34,835 bases of DNA from Treponema sp. (GTDB lineage Bacteria; Spirochaetota; Spirochaetia; Treponematales; Treponemataceae). Both the position numbers and the translations under genes were made by a program. Location of the stretch: positions 1 through 34,835 of the forward strand of contig JAFZOJ010000033.1 in the NCBI GenBank assembly GCA_017550685.1, given 5' to 3'. Positions 1 through 6,750 of this stretch are shown here, piece after piece; position 1 is the first letter of the stretch; the number at the start of each line of letters is the position of its first letter. The notes under the pieces were generated by a model. The model was not told the DNA's origin and ran no database searches. It saw nothing but the letters and a program-made list of their open reading frames with translations.

Positions 1-1
1 G

Positions 2-172
2 ATTACATGCGTTTGCGGCAACGTAATCGAAACCCGTTCAACAGTTGAAAACATCAACGTTGAAATTTGTTCTGCCTGCCACCCGTTCTATACAGGTAAG
101 CAGAAGCTCGTAGATACTGCAGGACGTATTGACCGCTTTAACAAGCGCTATGGAATTAATACTGCAAAGTAA
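2..172 (+). CDS. rpmE: 50S ribosomal protein L31, C-terminal part (5' end outside window)
   Basis: The frame is open from base 2 and gives 56 residues up to TAA at 170-172. The visible protein starts [13 protein letters not shown], then has [18 protein letters not shown] and ends [11 protein letters not shown]. This is the classic L31 pattern: a CxC pair followed by [12 protein letters not shown], with Cys residues placed to bind zinc (the C+ form of L31). L31 bridges the two ribosomal subunits. The N-terminal dozen residues or so and the promoter lie upstream of the window. Downstream is a palindromic repeat and then a hairpin that can end this transcript against the convergent methyltransferase gene. 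Confidence 0.95.
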   Translation: MTCVCGNVIETRSTVENINVEICSACHPFYTGKQKLVDTAGRIDRFNKRYGINTAK

Positions 173-174
173 AA

Positions 175-201
175 GATTATCGGGTCAAGCCCGATAATGA
201 C
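175..201 (+). repeat. Interspersed palindromic repeat (GGGTCAAGCCC family) after rpmE
   Basis: ATTATCGGG and CCCGATAAT flank a TCAAG loop, giving a 9-bp perfect stem. It starts 2 nt after the rpmE stop. The same element recurs at 2798-3034, 23756-23782, 23811-23838, 26120-26202 and 33724-33751, and inside the methyltransferase gene at 945-1055. Confidence 0.85.
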
Positions 202-256
202 AAAGTCATTCCAATTATGACAAAGTCATCACAATCATGACTATTAAATGAATGTC

Positions 257-279
257 ATTCCCGTGCTCGACACGGGAAT
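257..279. terminator. Hairpin between convergent rpmE and methyltransferase genes
   Basis: ATTCCCGTG, loop CTCGA, CACGGGAAT form a 9-bp perfect stem followed on the plus strand by CTTTATTTT, which is T-rich enough to act as an intrinsic terminator for rpmE. On the minus strand the hairpin directly follows the methyltransferase stop codon (282-284). The palindrome is related in layout to the GGGTCAAGCCC repeats but has a different arm and loop (CGTGCTCGACACG). Termination is inferred. Confidence 0.55.
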
Positions 280-281
280 CT

Positions 282-1520
282 TTATTTTAAATCAAATTCC
301 CACACTCTGTGTGGTCGTTTTCCTTCATAATCTAATGGTATTGTTTTATCCGTAATTTCTTTACAGGTAAACTCAAGTCCTGCCGCAGTTTTGGGCGGAA
401 TCTTTGAAGCATCAAATTTAATCCTTTCTGAGTTAGTAGAAAAATACAAGGTGCCGCCTGGTGCCAGAATGTTCAGGCAGTCTTTTACAAGCTGCGGCCA
501 GTCTCGGTTTATATCAAGTACATCTGAAGTGCTTTTGCTGTTTGAAAAAGTAGGCGGATCAAGAATTATTAAATCATAAAGTTCTTCTTTAAGATTTCCG
601 GCTTTTGAAGCAACTGCTTTTTCCTGTAAAAATCTCATGCAGTCTGCTTTTGTATAAATGTAACGGTTTTTGTCTGAAAAGCCGTTGAGCTTCATGTTAT
701 CTTTAGACCAGTCCAGATATGTATTAGATAAATCTACGGATTCAACATAAGAGGCATTTCCCTGTGCGGCATAAACCGAAAAACTTGAAGTGTAGCAGAA
801 AAGATTAAGTACTCTTTTTTTACTGCAGGTTTCTCTTACTGTGGCCCTTAAGCTCCGATGGTCAAAGAATAAGCCTGTATCAAGGTAAGTAGTAAGGTCT
901 ACCCGGAAGAGCTGGCCTTGTTCCTGGATGGTGCCGGTAATTGGTGAAGCATAGATTGTCGGGTCAAGTCCGGCAATGACAGCTTTTGATTTGTCAAGCC
1001 CGACAATGACAGCTTTTGATTTGTCATCCTCGGGCTTGACCCGGGGATCTTTTAAGGTGTTCTTTTCGTATTGACTGCCTTTATGACTTTTATGTCCTCT
1101 CGATTTTTTTACAATGTGTTCTTCTTTAATACCAAGCACTCTAGCTGCAGACTTTGCCATTGCATCAAACCAGGCTTCTTCTTCGGCCTGATCTTTTTCA
1201 TATGGGCGTTCATAAAGATATAGTACTGCGTAGGTACGTTCCTTTATGCCGGTTTCTACAGTAGGGTCATTTGCACTAAGTCTGGAATTCTGGTCAGACA
1301 TAAAGCGTGCCGCTTCTACAGGAGAATCTATTTCATCCGGTAAAAATTCATATAAATCAAGGCTTACCGGAACCTCCGGAATATCGCGGTCGTAAAGTCT
1401 GTAGCAACTTATACGGTTTTTGCGTGCCCACTTACGAAGCTCCTTGTAGCGTTTGCGTAATCTGTTTGTAAAAAGTTCTGCCTGATATTCGTTTTTATCC
1501 ATTTTTATTTGTAATGACAT
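282..1520 (-). CDS. rlmK: RlmK-type class I SAM-dependent 23S rRNA guanine methyltransferase
   Basis: The 412-residue protein resembles the C-terminal (RlmK) half of E. coli RlmL, which makes m7G2069 in 23S rRNA; here it stands alone without the THUMP/RlmL half. The N-terminal block FTNRLRKRYKELRKWARK and CYRLYDRDIPEVPVSLDLY (residues 17-57) matches the RlmK entry region. Then come TTYLDTGLFFDHR (210-222), the SAM-binding strand VLNLFCYTSSFSVYAA (237-252) and the catalytic DLIILDPPTFSNSK (316-329). Residues about 157-192 are encoded by two to three copies of the genomic palindromic repeat, in frame, and have no counterpart in RlmK. The start is uncertain: ATG at 1520 or at 1502 (MDKNEYQ); neither has a clear Shine-Dalgarno site. 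The exact target base is inferred from homology; the family call is firm. Confidence 0.85.
   Translation of the reverse strand: MSLQIKMDKNEYQAELFTNRLRKRYKELRKWARKNRISCYRLYDRDIPEVPVSLDLYEFLPDEIDSPVEAARFMSDQNSRLSANDPTVETGIKERTYAVLYLYERPYEKDQAEEEAWFDAMAKSAARVLGIKEEHIVKKSRGHKSHKGSQYEKNTLKDPRVKPEDDKSKAVIVGLDKSKAVIAGLDPTIYASPITGTIQEQGQLFRVDLTTYLDTGLFFDHRSLRATVRETCSKKRVLNLFCYTSSFSVYAAQGNASYVESVDLSNTYLDWSKDNMKLNGFSDKNRYIYTKADCMRFLQEKAVASKAGNLKEELYDLIILDPPTFSNSKSTSDVLDINRDWPQLVKDCLNILAPGGTLYFSTNSERIKFDASKIPPKTAAGLEFTCKEITDKTIPLDYEGKRPHRVWEFDLK
945..1055 (-). repeat. Repeat cluster inside the rlmK coding sequence
   Basis: On the plus strand this reads GATTGTCGGGTCAAG, then TCAAGCCCGACAATGACAG, then GGGCTTGACCCGGGGATC, with two direct copies of GACAGCTTTTGATTTGTCA between them. 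These are copies of the intergenic GGGTCAAGCCC element. They translate in frame as DPRVKPEDD, KSKAVIVGLD and KSKAVIAGLDPTIYAS. Confidence 0.85.
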
Positions 1521-1537
1521 ATTAACACAGATATGGT

Positions 1538-1545
1538 ATTATAAT
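1538..1545. promoter_or_regulatory. Overlapping divergent -10 candidates between rlmK and the membrane protein gene
   Basis: TATAAT occurs on the minus strand at 1543-1538 (17 nt before the rlmK ATG) and on the plus strand at 1540-1545 (22 nt before the ATG at 1568). Neither has a convincing -35 hexamer at 16-18 bp. The two sites overlap, so polymerase could serve only one gene at a time if both are used. Confidence 0.35.
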
Positions 1546-1567
1546 CTATAAAAAATCGGAGGAAACA

Positions 1568-2557
1568 ATGAAAAAATTCTTTTCAGTTTTATTGAGTATT
1601 ATCTTTGCCATTTGTTTATTTGCCACAATTATTTTGGGTGTGGCCCGCACCAATCTTAGTACTTCAAAAATCACAGAGCTTGCAGGTCAGATCTTTAAAA
1701 TTTCAAAAGCACCTGTAATTCAGTTTGAAGATGATGGTCTTTTTTATCCGGAACAAAAAGTTATAATTAACGCACAGTATAATCCTTCTGATTTTGATTT
1801 GAGTTCTATTGATCTTTCAAATATGAATATAAATGAAATTGTTCAGTCCTATCTTGCAGAAAATGATATTGATGTAGAGCCTGAAGTAGTTGCGCAGATT
1901 CTGTCATCACCTGGAATTAAAGAAACTGTGAATCAGTATGCAGATGAAATAATGAACTATATGACCGGTACCAGCGACGAATTGAATATTGATCCGGCCC
2001 AGCTTACAAAGGTAGTAAATACAGCAATTGATAAATACGAAGCAGCAACAGGTGAAGTTGTAGACCGCACGGGCCTTGATAAAGCAATTTCTTCAAATGT
2101 AGAAGCAATGGTTCCGGAACTTACTGCAACACTGGACTCTGCAAAAGAAGAAAATGCAGAAGCTTTTGAAATCCTTAAAAAAGTGAACTTCTGGCTTTCA
2201 TTAAAAATCTTTATTCTTGCAATTTGTGTCTGCGTGCTTCTGGCCCTTGTGATTTTCTTAATCAACATGAATATTTTTGTATGCTTTAAGTTTATTTCAA
2301 TTCCGGCAATTGTTGATGGTTTGATAATTTTTATTGCAGCTCTTGTTGCAAGAGGACTTATTCCTTCAGTTCTTTCACAAGTAATTAAGGTAAACGAACT
2401 TCCTGCAGCTGTTTTTGATATTGCAATATCCTTCATTCAAACCGTTTTATTCCAGCTTAAGGTTTGCGGAATTGTTTCGACTATTCTTGGTGTGATTCTT
2501 TGTGTACTTGGTTTTAAGCTTGGTAAAAATAAGCCTGCCCAAGTTGCAGCTGAATAA
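1568..2557 (+). CDS. Polytopic membrane protein of unknown function
   Basis: I do not recognise this 329-residue protein. It starts with a hydrophobic segment (about residues 4-26) that could be a signal anchor. An acidic, mainly helical region with no cysteines follows (about 30-205), probably periplasmic, containing LSSIDLSNMNINEIVQSYLA and further helices. Three to four membrane helices follow: about 208-236, 240-266 and 285-320. The C-terminus is short and basic (GKNKPAQVAAE). The start is well supported by CGGAGG at 1558-1563, 4 nt before ATG. It is divergent from rlmK. The layout, a soluble domain between one N-terminal and several C-terminal helices, suggests an inner-membrane protein with a large periplasmic loop. 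No catalytic motif is visible. Confidence 0.75.
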   Translation: MKKFFSVLLSIIFAICLFATIILGVARTNLSTSKITELAGQIFKISKAPVIQFEDDGLFYPEQKVIINAQYNPSDFDLSSIDLSNMNINEIVQSYLAENDIDVEPEVVAQILSSPGIKETVNQYADEIMNYMTGTSDELNIDPAQLTKVVNTAIDKYEAATGEVVDRTGLDKAISSNVEAMVPELTATLDSAKEENAEAFEILKKVNFWLSLKIFILAICVCVLLALVIFLINMNIFVCFKFISIPAIVDGLIIFIAALVARGLIPSVLSQVIKVNELPAAVFDIAISFIQTVLFQLKVCGIVSTILGVILCVLGFKLGKNKPAQVAAE

Positions 2558-2563
2558 TCTATA

Positions 2564-2592
2564 ATGACACTTTCTAAAAATTTTGCTATACT
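2564..2592 (+). promoter_or_regulatory. Sigma-70-type promoter giving a leaderless start
   Basis: -35 ATGACA at 2564-2569, a 17-bp spacer, and -10 TATACT at 2587-2592 preceded by TGC one base out of the extended -10 position. The ATG at 2599 begins exactly 6 nt after the -10, which is where +1 is expected. No Shine-Dalgarno sequence lies between. Confidence 0.7.
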
Positions 2593-2598
2593 CTTTGC

Positions 2599-2796
2599 AT
2601 GACTGCTACAGAAAAGTATCTGGCCATGAATAATGAATTCTGCCGTTTACGCGATGCTATTTATAATCCTGATGTGGATGAAGCAGAGGAAGATGAACGT
2701 ATCCAGAAGAGCGTAGAAATGGCGCTTGGGGTTTTGTGCCAGTATCTTGATTATTATAAGGATATAAATGACGTTCACACAAGGGTGAAAGAATAA
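2599..2796 (+). CDS. Small acidic protein, unknown function, probable leaderless mRNA
   Basis: The protein has 65 residues, is strongly acidic in the middle (NPDVDEAEEDERIQKSVEM) and has no signal or membrane segment. It is likely two or three helices: residues 1-22, 26-47 and 49-65. I do not recognise a family. The case for a real gene is the promoter: a -35/-10 pair with 17-bp spacing ends 6 nt before ATG, so transcription would begin at the start codon. There is no Shine-Dalgarno site upstream. The gene sits 41 bp after the membrane protein and is followed immediately by the repeat array. Confidence 0.6.
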   Translation: MTATEKYLAMNNEFCRLRDAIYNPDVDEAEEDERIQKSVEMALGVLCQYLDYYKDINDVHTRVKE

Positions 2797-2797
2797 T

Positions 2798-3034
2798 AGA
2801 TTGCCGGGTCAAGCCCGGCAATGACACGACTGTCATTATCGGGCTTGACCAGGCAATGACACAATTGTCATTATCGGGCTTGACCAGGCAATGACACAAT
2901 TGTCATTATCGGGCTTGACCAGGCAATGACACGACTGTCATTATCGGGCTTGACCCGGCAATGACACGACTGTCATTATCGGGCTTAACCAGGCAATGAC
3001 ACGACTGTCATTATCGGGCTTGACCCGATAATCT
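2798..3034 (+). repeat. Tandem array of a 35-bp unit built from the GGGTCAAGCCC palindrome
   Basis: The array begins with one element in the forward sense (2798-2823). Six copies beginning CGGGCTTGACC follow at 2840, 2875, 2910, 2945, 2980 and 3015, an exact 35-bp period. Copies differ at two places: ACACGACTG versus ACACAATTG in the spacer half, and GACCAGGC versus GACCCGGC in the palindrome half. The fifth copy has CTTAACC. This fills most of the 256-bp gap between the small protein gene and the helicase. The variants are interleaved, which suggests repeated unequal exchange. Confidence 0.95.
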
Positions 3035-3052
3035 AAATATAAAGGACTATTT

Positions 3053-4717
3053 ATGAATTTTACAGAATTTGGTCTTGATGAAAGACTTTTGAAGGGAATT
3101 GAAGCTGCCGGTTATGAAGTTTGTACACCGGTTCAGGAACAGGTAATTAAAGCTTCTACAACTTATGAAGGGGCAAAAGGCCCTGATTTGTATGTTCAGT
3201 CACAGACTGGTACTGGAAAAACCTGCGCATATCTTGTTGCCGTAATTCAGGGAATGCTCAAGGCAGAAAATGCAGGTAAAAAGTGTCTTATTCTGGCTCC
3301 TACACGTGAGCTTGCCGTTCAGATTGAAGAAGAAGCAAAGGTTCTGGTCGGCACAAGCGGACTCAAGGCATTCAGCGTATATGGTGGTGTAGGCTACGAA
3401 AAGCAGATTGCGGCACTCAAAAAGGGTGTTGATATTGTAATCGGAACTCCAGGCCGCGTAATTGATTTGAACGAAGGCGGAAATTTAGATCTTAGCAATG
3501 CACATTTCTGCGTAATTGACGAAGCAGACCGCATGTTTGATATGGGATTCTACGATGATCTTCGAAAAATCCTTAAAAAACTGCCGGAAGCAGAAACAAG
3601 ACAGACAATGCTTTTCTCTGCAACACTCAATACTTACGTAAAGAATCTTGCCTGGGAATATACACGCGACCCAGTAGAAATTACAATCGAAGCAGAAAAT
3701 ATTACTGTAAGCGAGATTAAACAGGAGCTTTTGCACGTTTCAAGCGACGAAAAAATGAAGCTTCTTGTAGGTATTCTTAAACACGAAAACCCGGAAAGTG
3801 CAATAATCTTTTGTAATACAAAACGTTCCTGCGAAGTTATTGCAAAACGTCTTATGATAAACGAAATTAAGGCAGAATTTATGATTGGAGACCTTCCTCA
3901 GAGCAAGCGTCTTGCAATTATGAAGAAATTTAAGGCCGGCGAAGTAAAAATTCTTGTTGCTACAGACGTTGCAGCCCGCGGAATTGACGTAGATGACCTT
4001 GCAATGGTTATAAACTATGACCTTCCTGTTGAATCAGAAAACTATGTACACCGCATTGGTCGTACAGCACGTGCCGGAAAATCCGGAAAAGCCTATACCT
4101 TCTGTTCAGAACAGGATGTTTACAACCTTCCTGCAATCGAACGCTATATAGAAATGCAGATTCCTGCTACAGTTGCATATCCAGACCAGATGGAAGAAGA
4201 CAAATCTGCCGGAATGTACATCAAAACAGAAAACTGGCACGGTGATGACGAGCTGGATAACCGCCATGGCTATAGAAAGGGTCGTGACGGGGATATTCAT
4301 AATCGTAGAACAGGTTCCAGGTCAAAGGTTCCAGGTTCCAGGGATTATAAGAATAAACGCGATTACAATAAAGGCCCTTCGACAGGCTCAGGGACCCCGA
4401 ATCGTTCAGATTACAAAAAGAATGGTCACAACGACTACAAGAAAAATAATCACAAACCATACATCGATCCGGCTAAGCTGGCTGGACTTTCTTACGAAGA
4501 GCGCATGAAGCTTTATAAGGATGCTTATGCAGGTTCCAGGGATTATAAAAAGAACCCTTCGAGAGCCTCAGGGACCGCGGGACGTTCTTACAACAAGCAG
4601 TACAACAAAAAGGGCGGTTACGGCAAAAAACCTTATGATAACAGGGGTAAAAAGCCTGCTGCACCTGCTCCTAAGAAGACACTATGGCAGAAGATTAAGT
4701 CATTCTTTGGCAGATAA
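3053..4717 (+). CDS. DEAD-box ATP-dependent RNA helicase
   Basis: The 554-residue protein unwinds RNA duplexes at the cost of ATP, typically in ribosome assembly or mRNA decay. All family motifs are present in order: Q motif (FTEFGLDERL...CTPVQEQVI, residues 3-31), motif I SQTGTGKT, Ia PTRELAVQ, Ib GTPGR, II DEAD, III SAT, IV IIFCNTKR, V VATDVAARGID and VI HRIGRTARAG. The helicase core ends near residue 365. The remaining tail of about 190 residues is basic, rich in Tyr, Asn, Gly and Lys, and suited to nonspecific RNA binding. Part of the tail is repeat-derived: two blocks at 4331-4425 and 4530-4610 each hold GSRDYK followed by a palindrome-derived segment. AAAGGA at 3041-3046 supports the ATG. 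RhlE, CsdA and RhlB cannot be told apart here. Confidence 0.93.
   Translation: MNFTEFGLDERLLKGIEAAGYEVCTPVQEQVIKASTTYEGAKGPDLYVQSQTGTGKTCAYLVAVIQGMLKAENAGKKCLILAPTRELAVQIEEEAKVLVGTSGLKAFSVYGGVGYEKQIAALKKGVDIVIGTPGRVIDLNEGGNLDLSNAHFCVIDEADRMFDMGFYDDLRKILKKLPEAETRQTMLFSATLNTYVKNLAWEYTRDPVEITIEAENITVSEIKQELLHVSSDEKMKLLVGILKHENPESAIIFCNTKRSCEVIAKRLMINEIKAEFMIGDLPQSKRLAIMKKFKAGEVKILVATDVAARGIDVDDLAMVINYDLPVESENYVHRIGRTARAGKSGKAYTFCSEQDVYNLPAIERYIEMQIPATVAYPDQMEEDKSAGMYIKTENWHGDDELDNRHGYRKGRDGDIHNRRTGSRSKVPGSRDYKNKRDYNKGPSTGSGTPNRSDYKKNGHNDYKKNNHKPYIDPAKLAGLSYEERMKLYKDAYAGSRDYKKNPSRASGTAGRSYNKQYNKKGGYGKKPYDNRGKKPAAPAPKKTLWQKIKSFFGR
4312..4425 (+). repeat. Repeat-derived block 1 in the helicase tail
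   Basis: Three GGTTCCAGG-type units lie at 4313-4342 (ggttccaggtcaaaggttc and ggttccaggg). They are followed by the palindrome-related CCCTTCGACAGGCTCAGGG at 4375-4393. The reading frame stays open and codes VPGSRDYK ... GPSTGSGT. The same order of elements recurs at 4530-4610. Confidence 0.75.
4530..4610 (+). repeat. Repeat-derived block 2 in the helicase tail
   Basis: AGGTTCCAGGGATTATAA is repeated from block 1, followed by CCCTTCGAGAGCCTCAGGG at 4555-4573, a two-base variant of the block 1 element. It codes GSRDYKKNPSRASGT. The block looks like an internal duplication of the first block that has since diverged. Confidence 0.7.
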
Positions 4718-4732
4718 ATATGCGCTAAATAC

Positions 4733-4761
4733 TTCACAAATTCATACTTTTGTGTTACAAT
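4733..4761 (+). promoter_or_regulatory. Promoter of the envelope operon
   Basis: -35 TTCACA at 4733-4738, a 17-bp spacer, and -10 TACAAT at 4756-4761. The ATG follows 25 nt after the -10, with AGAAGAGAG just upstream as ribosome binding site. The spacing is ideal for the housekeeping sigma factor. Confidence 0.65.
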
Positions 4762-4786
4762 AAGATGTTATTTATAAGAAGAGAGT

Positions 4787-6727
4787 ATGAATAAAAAAGT
4801 ATTAAAAAAATTATTATTTACTATAATTCTGGTGTTAACATTTCCTGTTAATGCACTTGAACTTGTATTTACTCTAACACCAGAAGCAGTCTTTCCCTTT
4901 ACAAAAGCCGGCAGTGAAAAATATGCAAAGGTTGGTTTCGGCGGCATGCTCGACACCGGCGTAACTCTGTTTGATTTTGTAAACGTAGGAACAACTGCAG
5001 GTTTTTATTCAGTTCCAAAGCAGTCCGCTGACAAACTCAAAGACGAAGAAGCCAAAAATGTAATGTTTGTGCCTTTTGGAATTAAAGCAGGTGCAATATA
5101 TTATCCGCTTTCAAGACTTTCTGTTTACGGTGGTTTTGCTACAGGTGTAAGCATTGCCTTTTCCGGAAATATTCCTCACTATCAGCCATGGTACAAGGCA
5201 GAAGCAGTAGCTGCCTTTAGAATTAATCCGCAGCTTTCTCTGGGACTTTCTGTTTCCTGGCTTGATTTTCAGTTTAATACATATTTCAAAAATCCGTTGA
5301 TGAACAGCCTTACTGCAGGCATTTCCATCACATACCGCTATGATACAAGAAAAACTTCGGGTAGTGTTTCTGCCGTTACAGAATATGACGACAACGTATT
5401 CCCGTTGCTGTATACAATCTATAAGGACAACAGCTTTGGAACCATAACCGTTTCAAACGACGAAACTGCAGAAATCAAAAACGTACGTGTTTCTATCCGT
5501 GCCGAAAATTATATGGCCTCTGAGCTTGAATGCGGCTATATCCCAATCCTTCACAAGTACAATTCAGAATCTGTTCCTCTCATTGCAGACTTTTCAGAAG
5601 CAATTCTTGGTTTCTCGGAGAACGGACAGATTCCTGCAGAAGTTGTAATCAACTACGAGCTCCTTGGTCAGAAGCGTACGGCTGTTTCTCAGATAATCAT
5701 TCCTGTATATAACCGTAACCAGATGCGCTGGGCAGATCCTTCTGTAGTTGCAAGTTACATTTCTACAACCTCTCAGGAAGTTCAGGAATTTTCAAAATAT
5801 CTGGTTGGATTTGCACGCCGTTATCTGCGCACAGGTTTGAACCGCAATATGCAGTTTGCAATGTATGTTTTTGAAGGTATGAGGCTTTCGGGAATTAAGT
5901 ATGACGAAAACTCAACAACACCTTATGATACATATCACCGCGATCCTGCAATTCTTGATTACATTCAGTATCCGTACCAGACAATGATTTATAAGTCCGG
6001 TGACAAGGATGACCTTGGTATTCTGCTCATGTCACTTCTGGAAGCAGTTGGTATTGAAACAACCTTTATTGCGACCGACAATGATTTCCTTGTTCTGTTC
6101 AACACAGAAATTGATCAGGATAATGCGGGCAACTATTTTTATGATAAAGACAAGGTTATTGTACTTGAAGACGGAAATGTATGGATTCCGCTTTCCATGA
6201 AGGTTTTAAACGAAGGCTTTATAAACAGCTGGTACAAGGGTGCCGAAGAAATAAATCTTGTAAACGAAACCGAACAGGAATACTACCTTGTAAATATTGC
6301 ACAGGCCTGGAATTCTTATCCACCTGCCGGCTTTACAAGTGGAGAAAATGTTTCGCTTTCAACTTCGGAAAAAACTGTAAACGAAACTGTAGAAACAAAC
6401 CTGTCACGATACATTACTGCTGAGTTTGGTCCACAGATTGCGACAATTCAGAACAGGATTAAAAAAGAAGGTGCAACTACAAGTCTGTACAATCAGCTTG
6501 GAATGCTTTATGTAAGGGCTGGAATGTTCTCTAATGCAATTCCTGTTTTCCAGCTTTCTGCAAAAATGGGTTCAGTTCAGGCTATGAATAACCTTGGTAA
6601 CATTGCATCACTGCAGAAAAAATACACTGACGCAGTTTACTGGTATAAAAAGGCACTTGAGCAGGATCCACAAAATGCTACGGCCAGATCAAATCTTAGT
6701 CGTATCCAGAGTGAGCTTGAAAACTAA
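4787..6727 (+). CDS. Secreted barrel / inactive transglutaminase-like / TPR protein
   Basis: The 646-residue protein has a signal peptide (residues 1-22, KKLLFTIILVLTFPVNALE). Residues about 24-185 alternate hydrophobic and polar residues in a way that suggests a small outer-membrane beta barrel. Residues about 205-310 look Ig-like. Residues about 320-475 form a transglutaminase-like fold, and the last 85 residues hold two to three TPR units (LYNQLGMLYVRAGMFSNAI; AMNNLGNIASLQKKYTDAV). Compared with the next gene, every catalytic position is changed: the Cys of GDCDD is Lys407 (SGDKDD), the His of PGHIY is Asp433, and the acidic third residue is Ser470. It is therefore a pseudoenzyme, or a scaffold. 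It is the first gene of an operon with its own promoter, 23 bp before its active paralogue. Domain names are by recognition of pattern, not search. Confidence 0.7.
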   Translation: MNKKVLKKLLFTIILVLTFPVNALELVFTLTPEAVFPFTKAGSEKYAKVGFGGMLDTGVTLFDFVNVGTTAGFYSVPKQSADKLKDEEAKNVMFVPFGIKAGAIYYPLSRLSVYGGFATGVSIAFSGNIPHYQPWYKAEAVAAFRINPQLSLGLSVSWLDFQFNTYFKNPLMNSLTAGISITYRYDTRKTSGSVSAVTEYDDNVFPLLYTIYKDNSFGTITVSNDETAEIKNVRVSIRAENYMASELECGYIPILHKYNSESVPLIADFSEAILGFSENGQIPAEVVINYELLGQKRTAVSQIIIPVYNRNQMRWADPSVVASYISTTSQEVQEFSKYLVGFARRYLRTGLNRNMQFAMYVFEGMRLSGIKYDENSTTPYDTYHRDPAILDYIQYPYQTMIYKSGDKDDLGILLMSLLEAVGIETTFIATDNDFLVLFNTEIDQDNAGNYFYDKDKVIVLEDGNVWIPLSMKVLNEGFINSWYKGAEEINLVNETEQEYYLVNIAQAWNSYPPAGFTSGENVSLSTSEKTVNETVETNLSRYITAEFGPQIATIQNRIKKEGATTSLYNQLGMLYVRAGMFSNAIPVFQLSAKMGSVQAMNNLGNIASLQKKYTDAVYWYKKALEQDPQNATARSNLSRIQSELEN

Positions 6728-6750
6728 CTCTGTTAATTATTTGGAAAAGT

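Noticed and set aside
2657..2899. 80-residue minus-strand frame
   Set aside because: Most of it translates the palindromic array (SLPGLTRQ-type peptide) and the rest is the antisense of the 65-residue gene.
2798..3034. 35-bp periodic array as a CRISPR
   Set aside because: The whole 35-bp unit repeats, including the part that would be spacer, with only two spacer variants. No cas genes are in the window.
4735..4754. CACAAA / TTTGTG hairpin as helicase terminator
   Set aside because: The stem is 6 bp with no T tract and lies exactly across a well-spaced promoter for the next gene.
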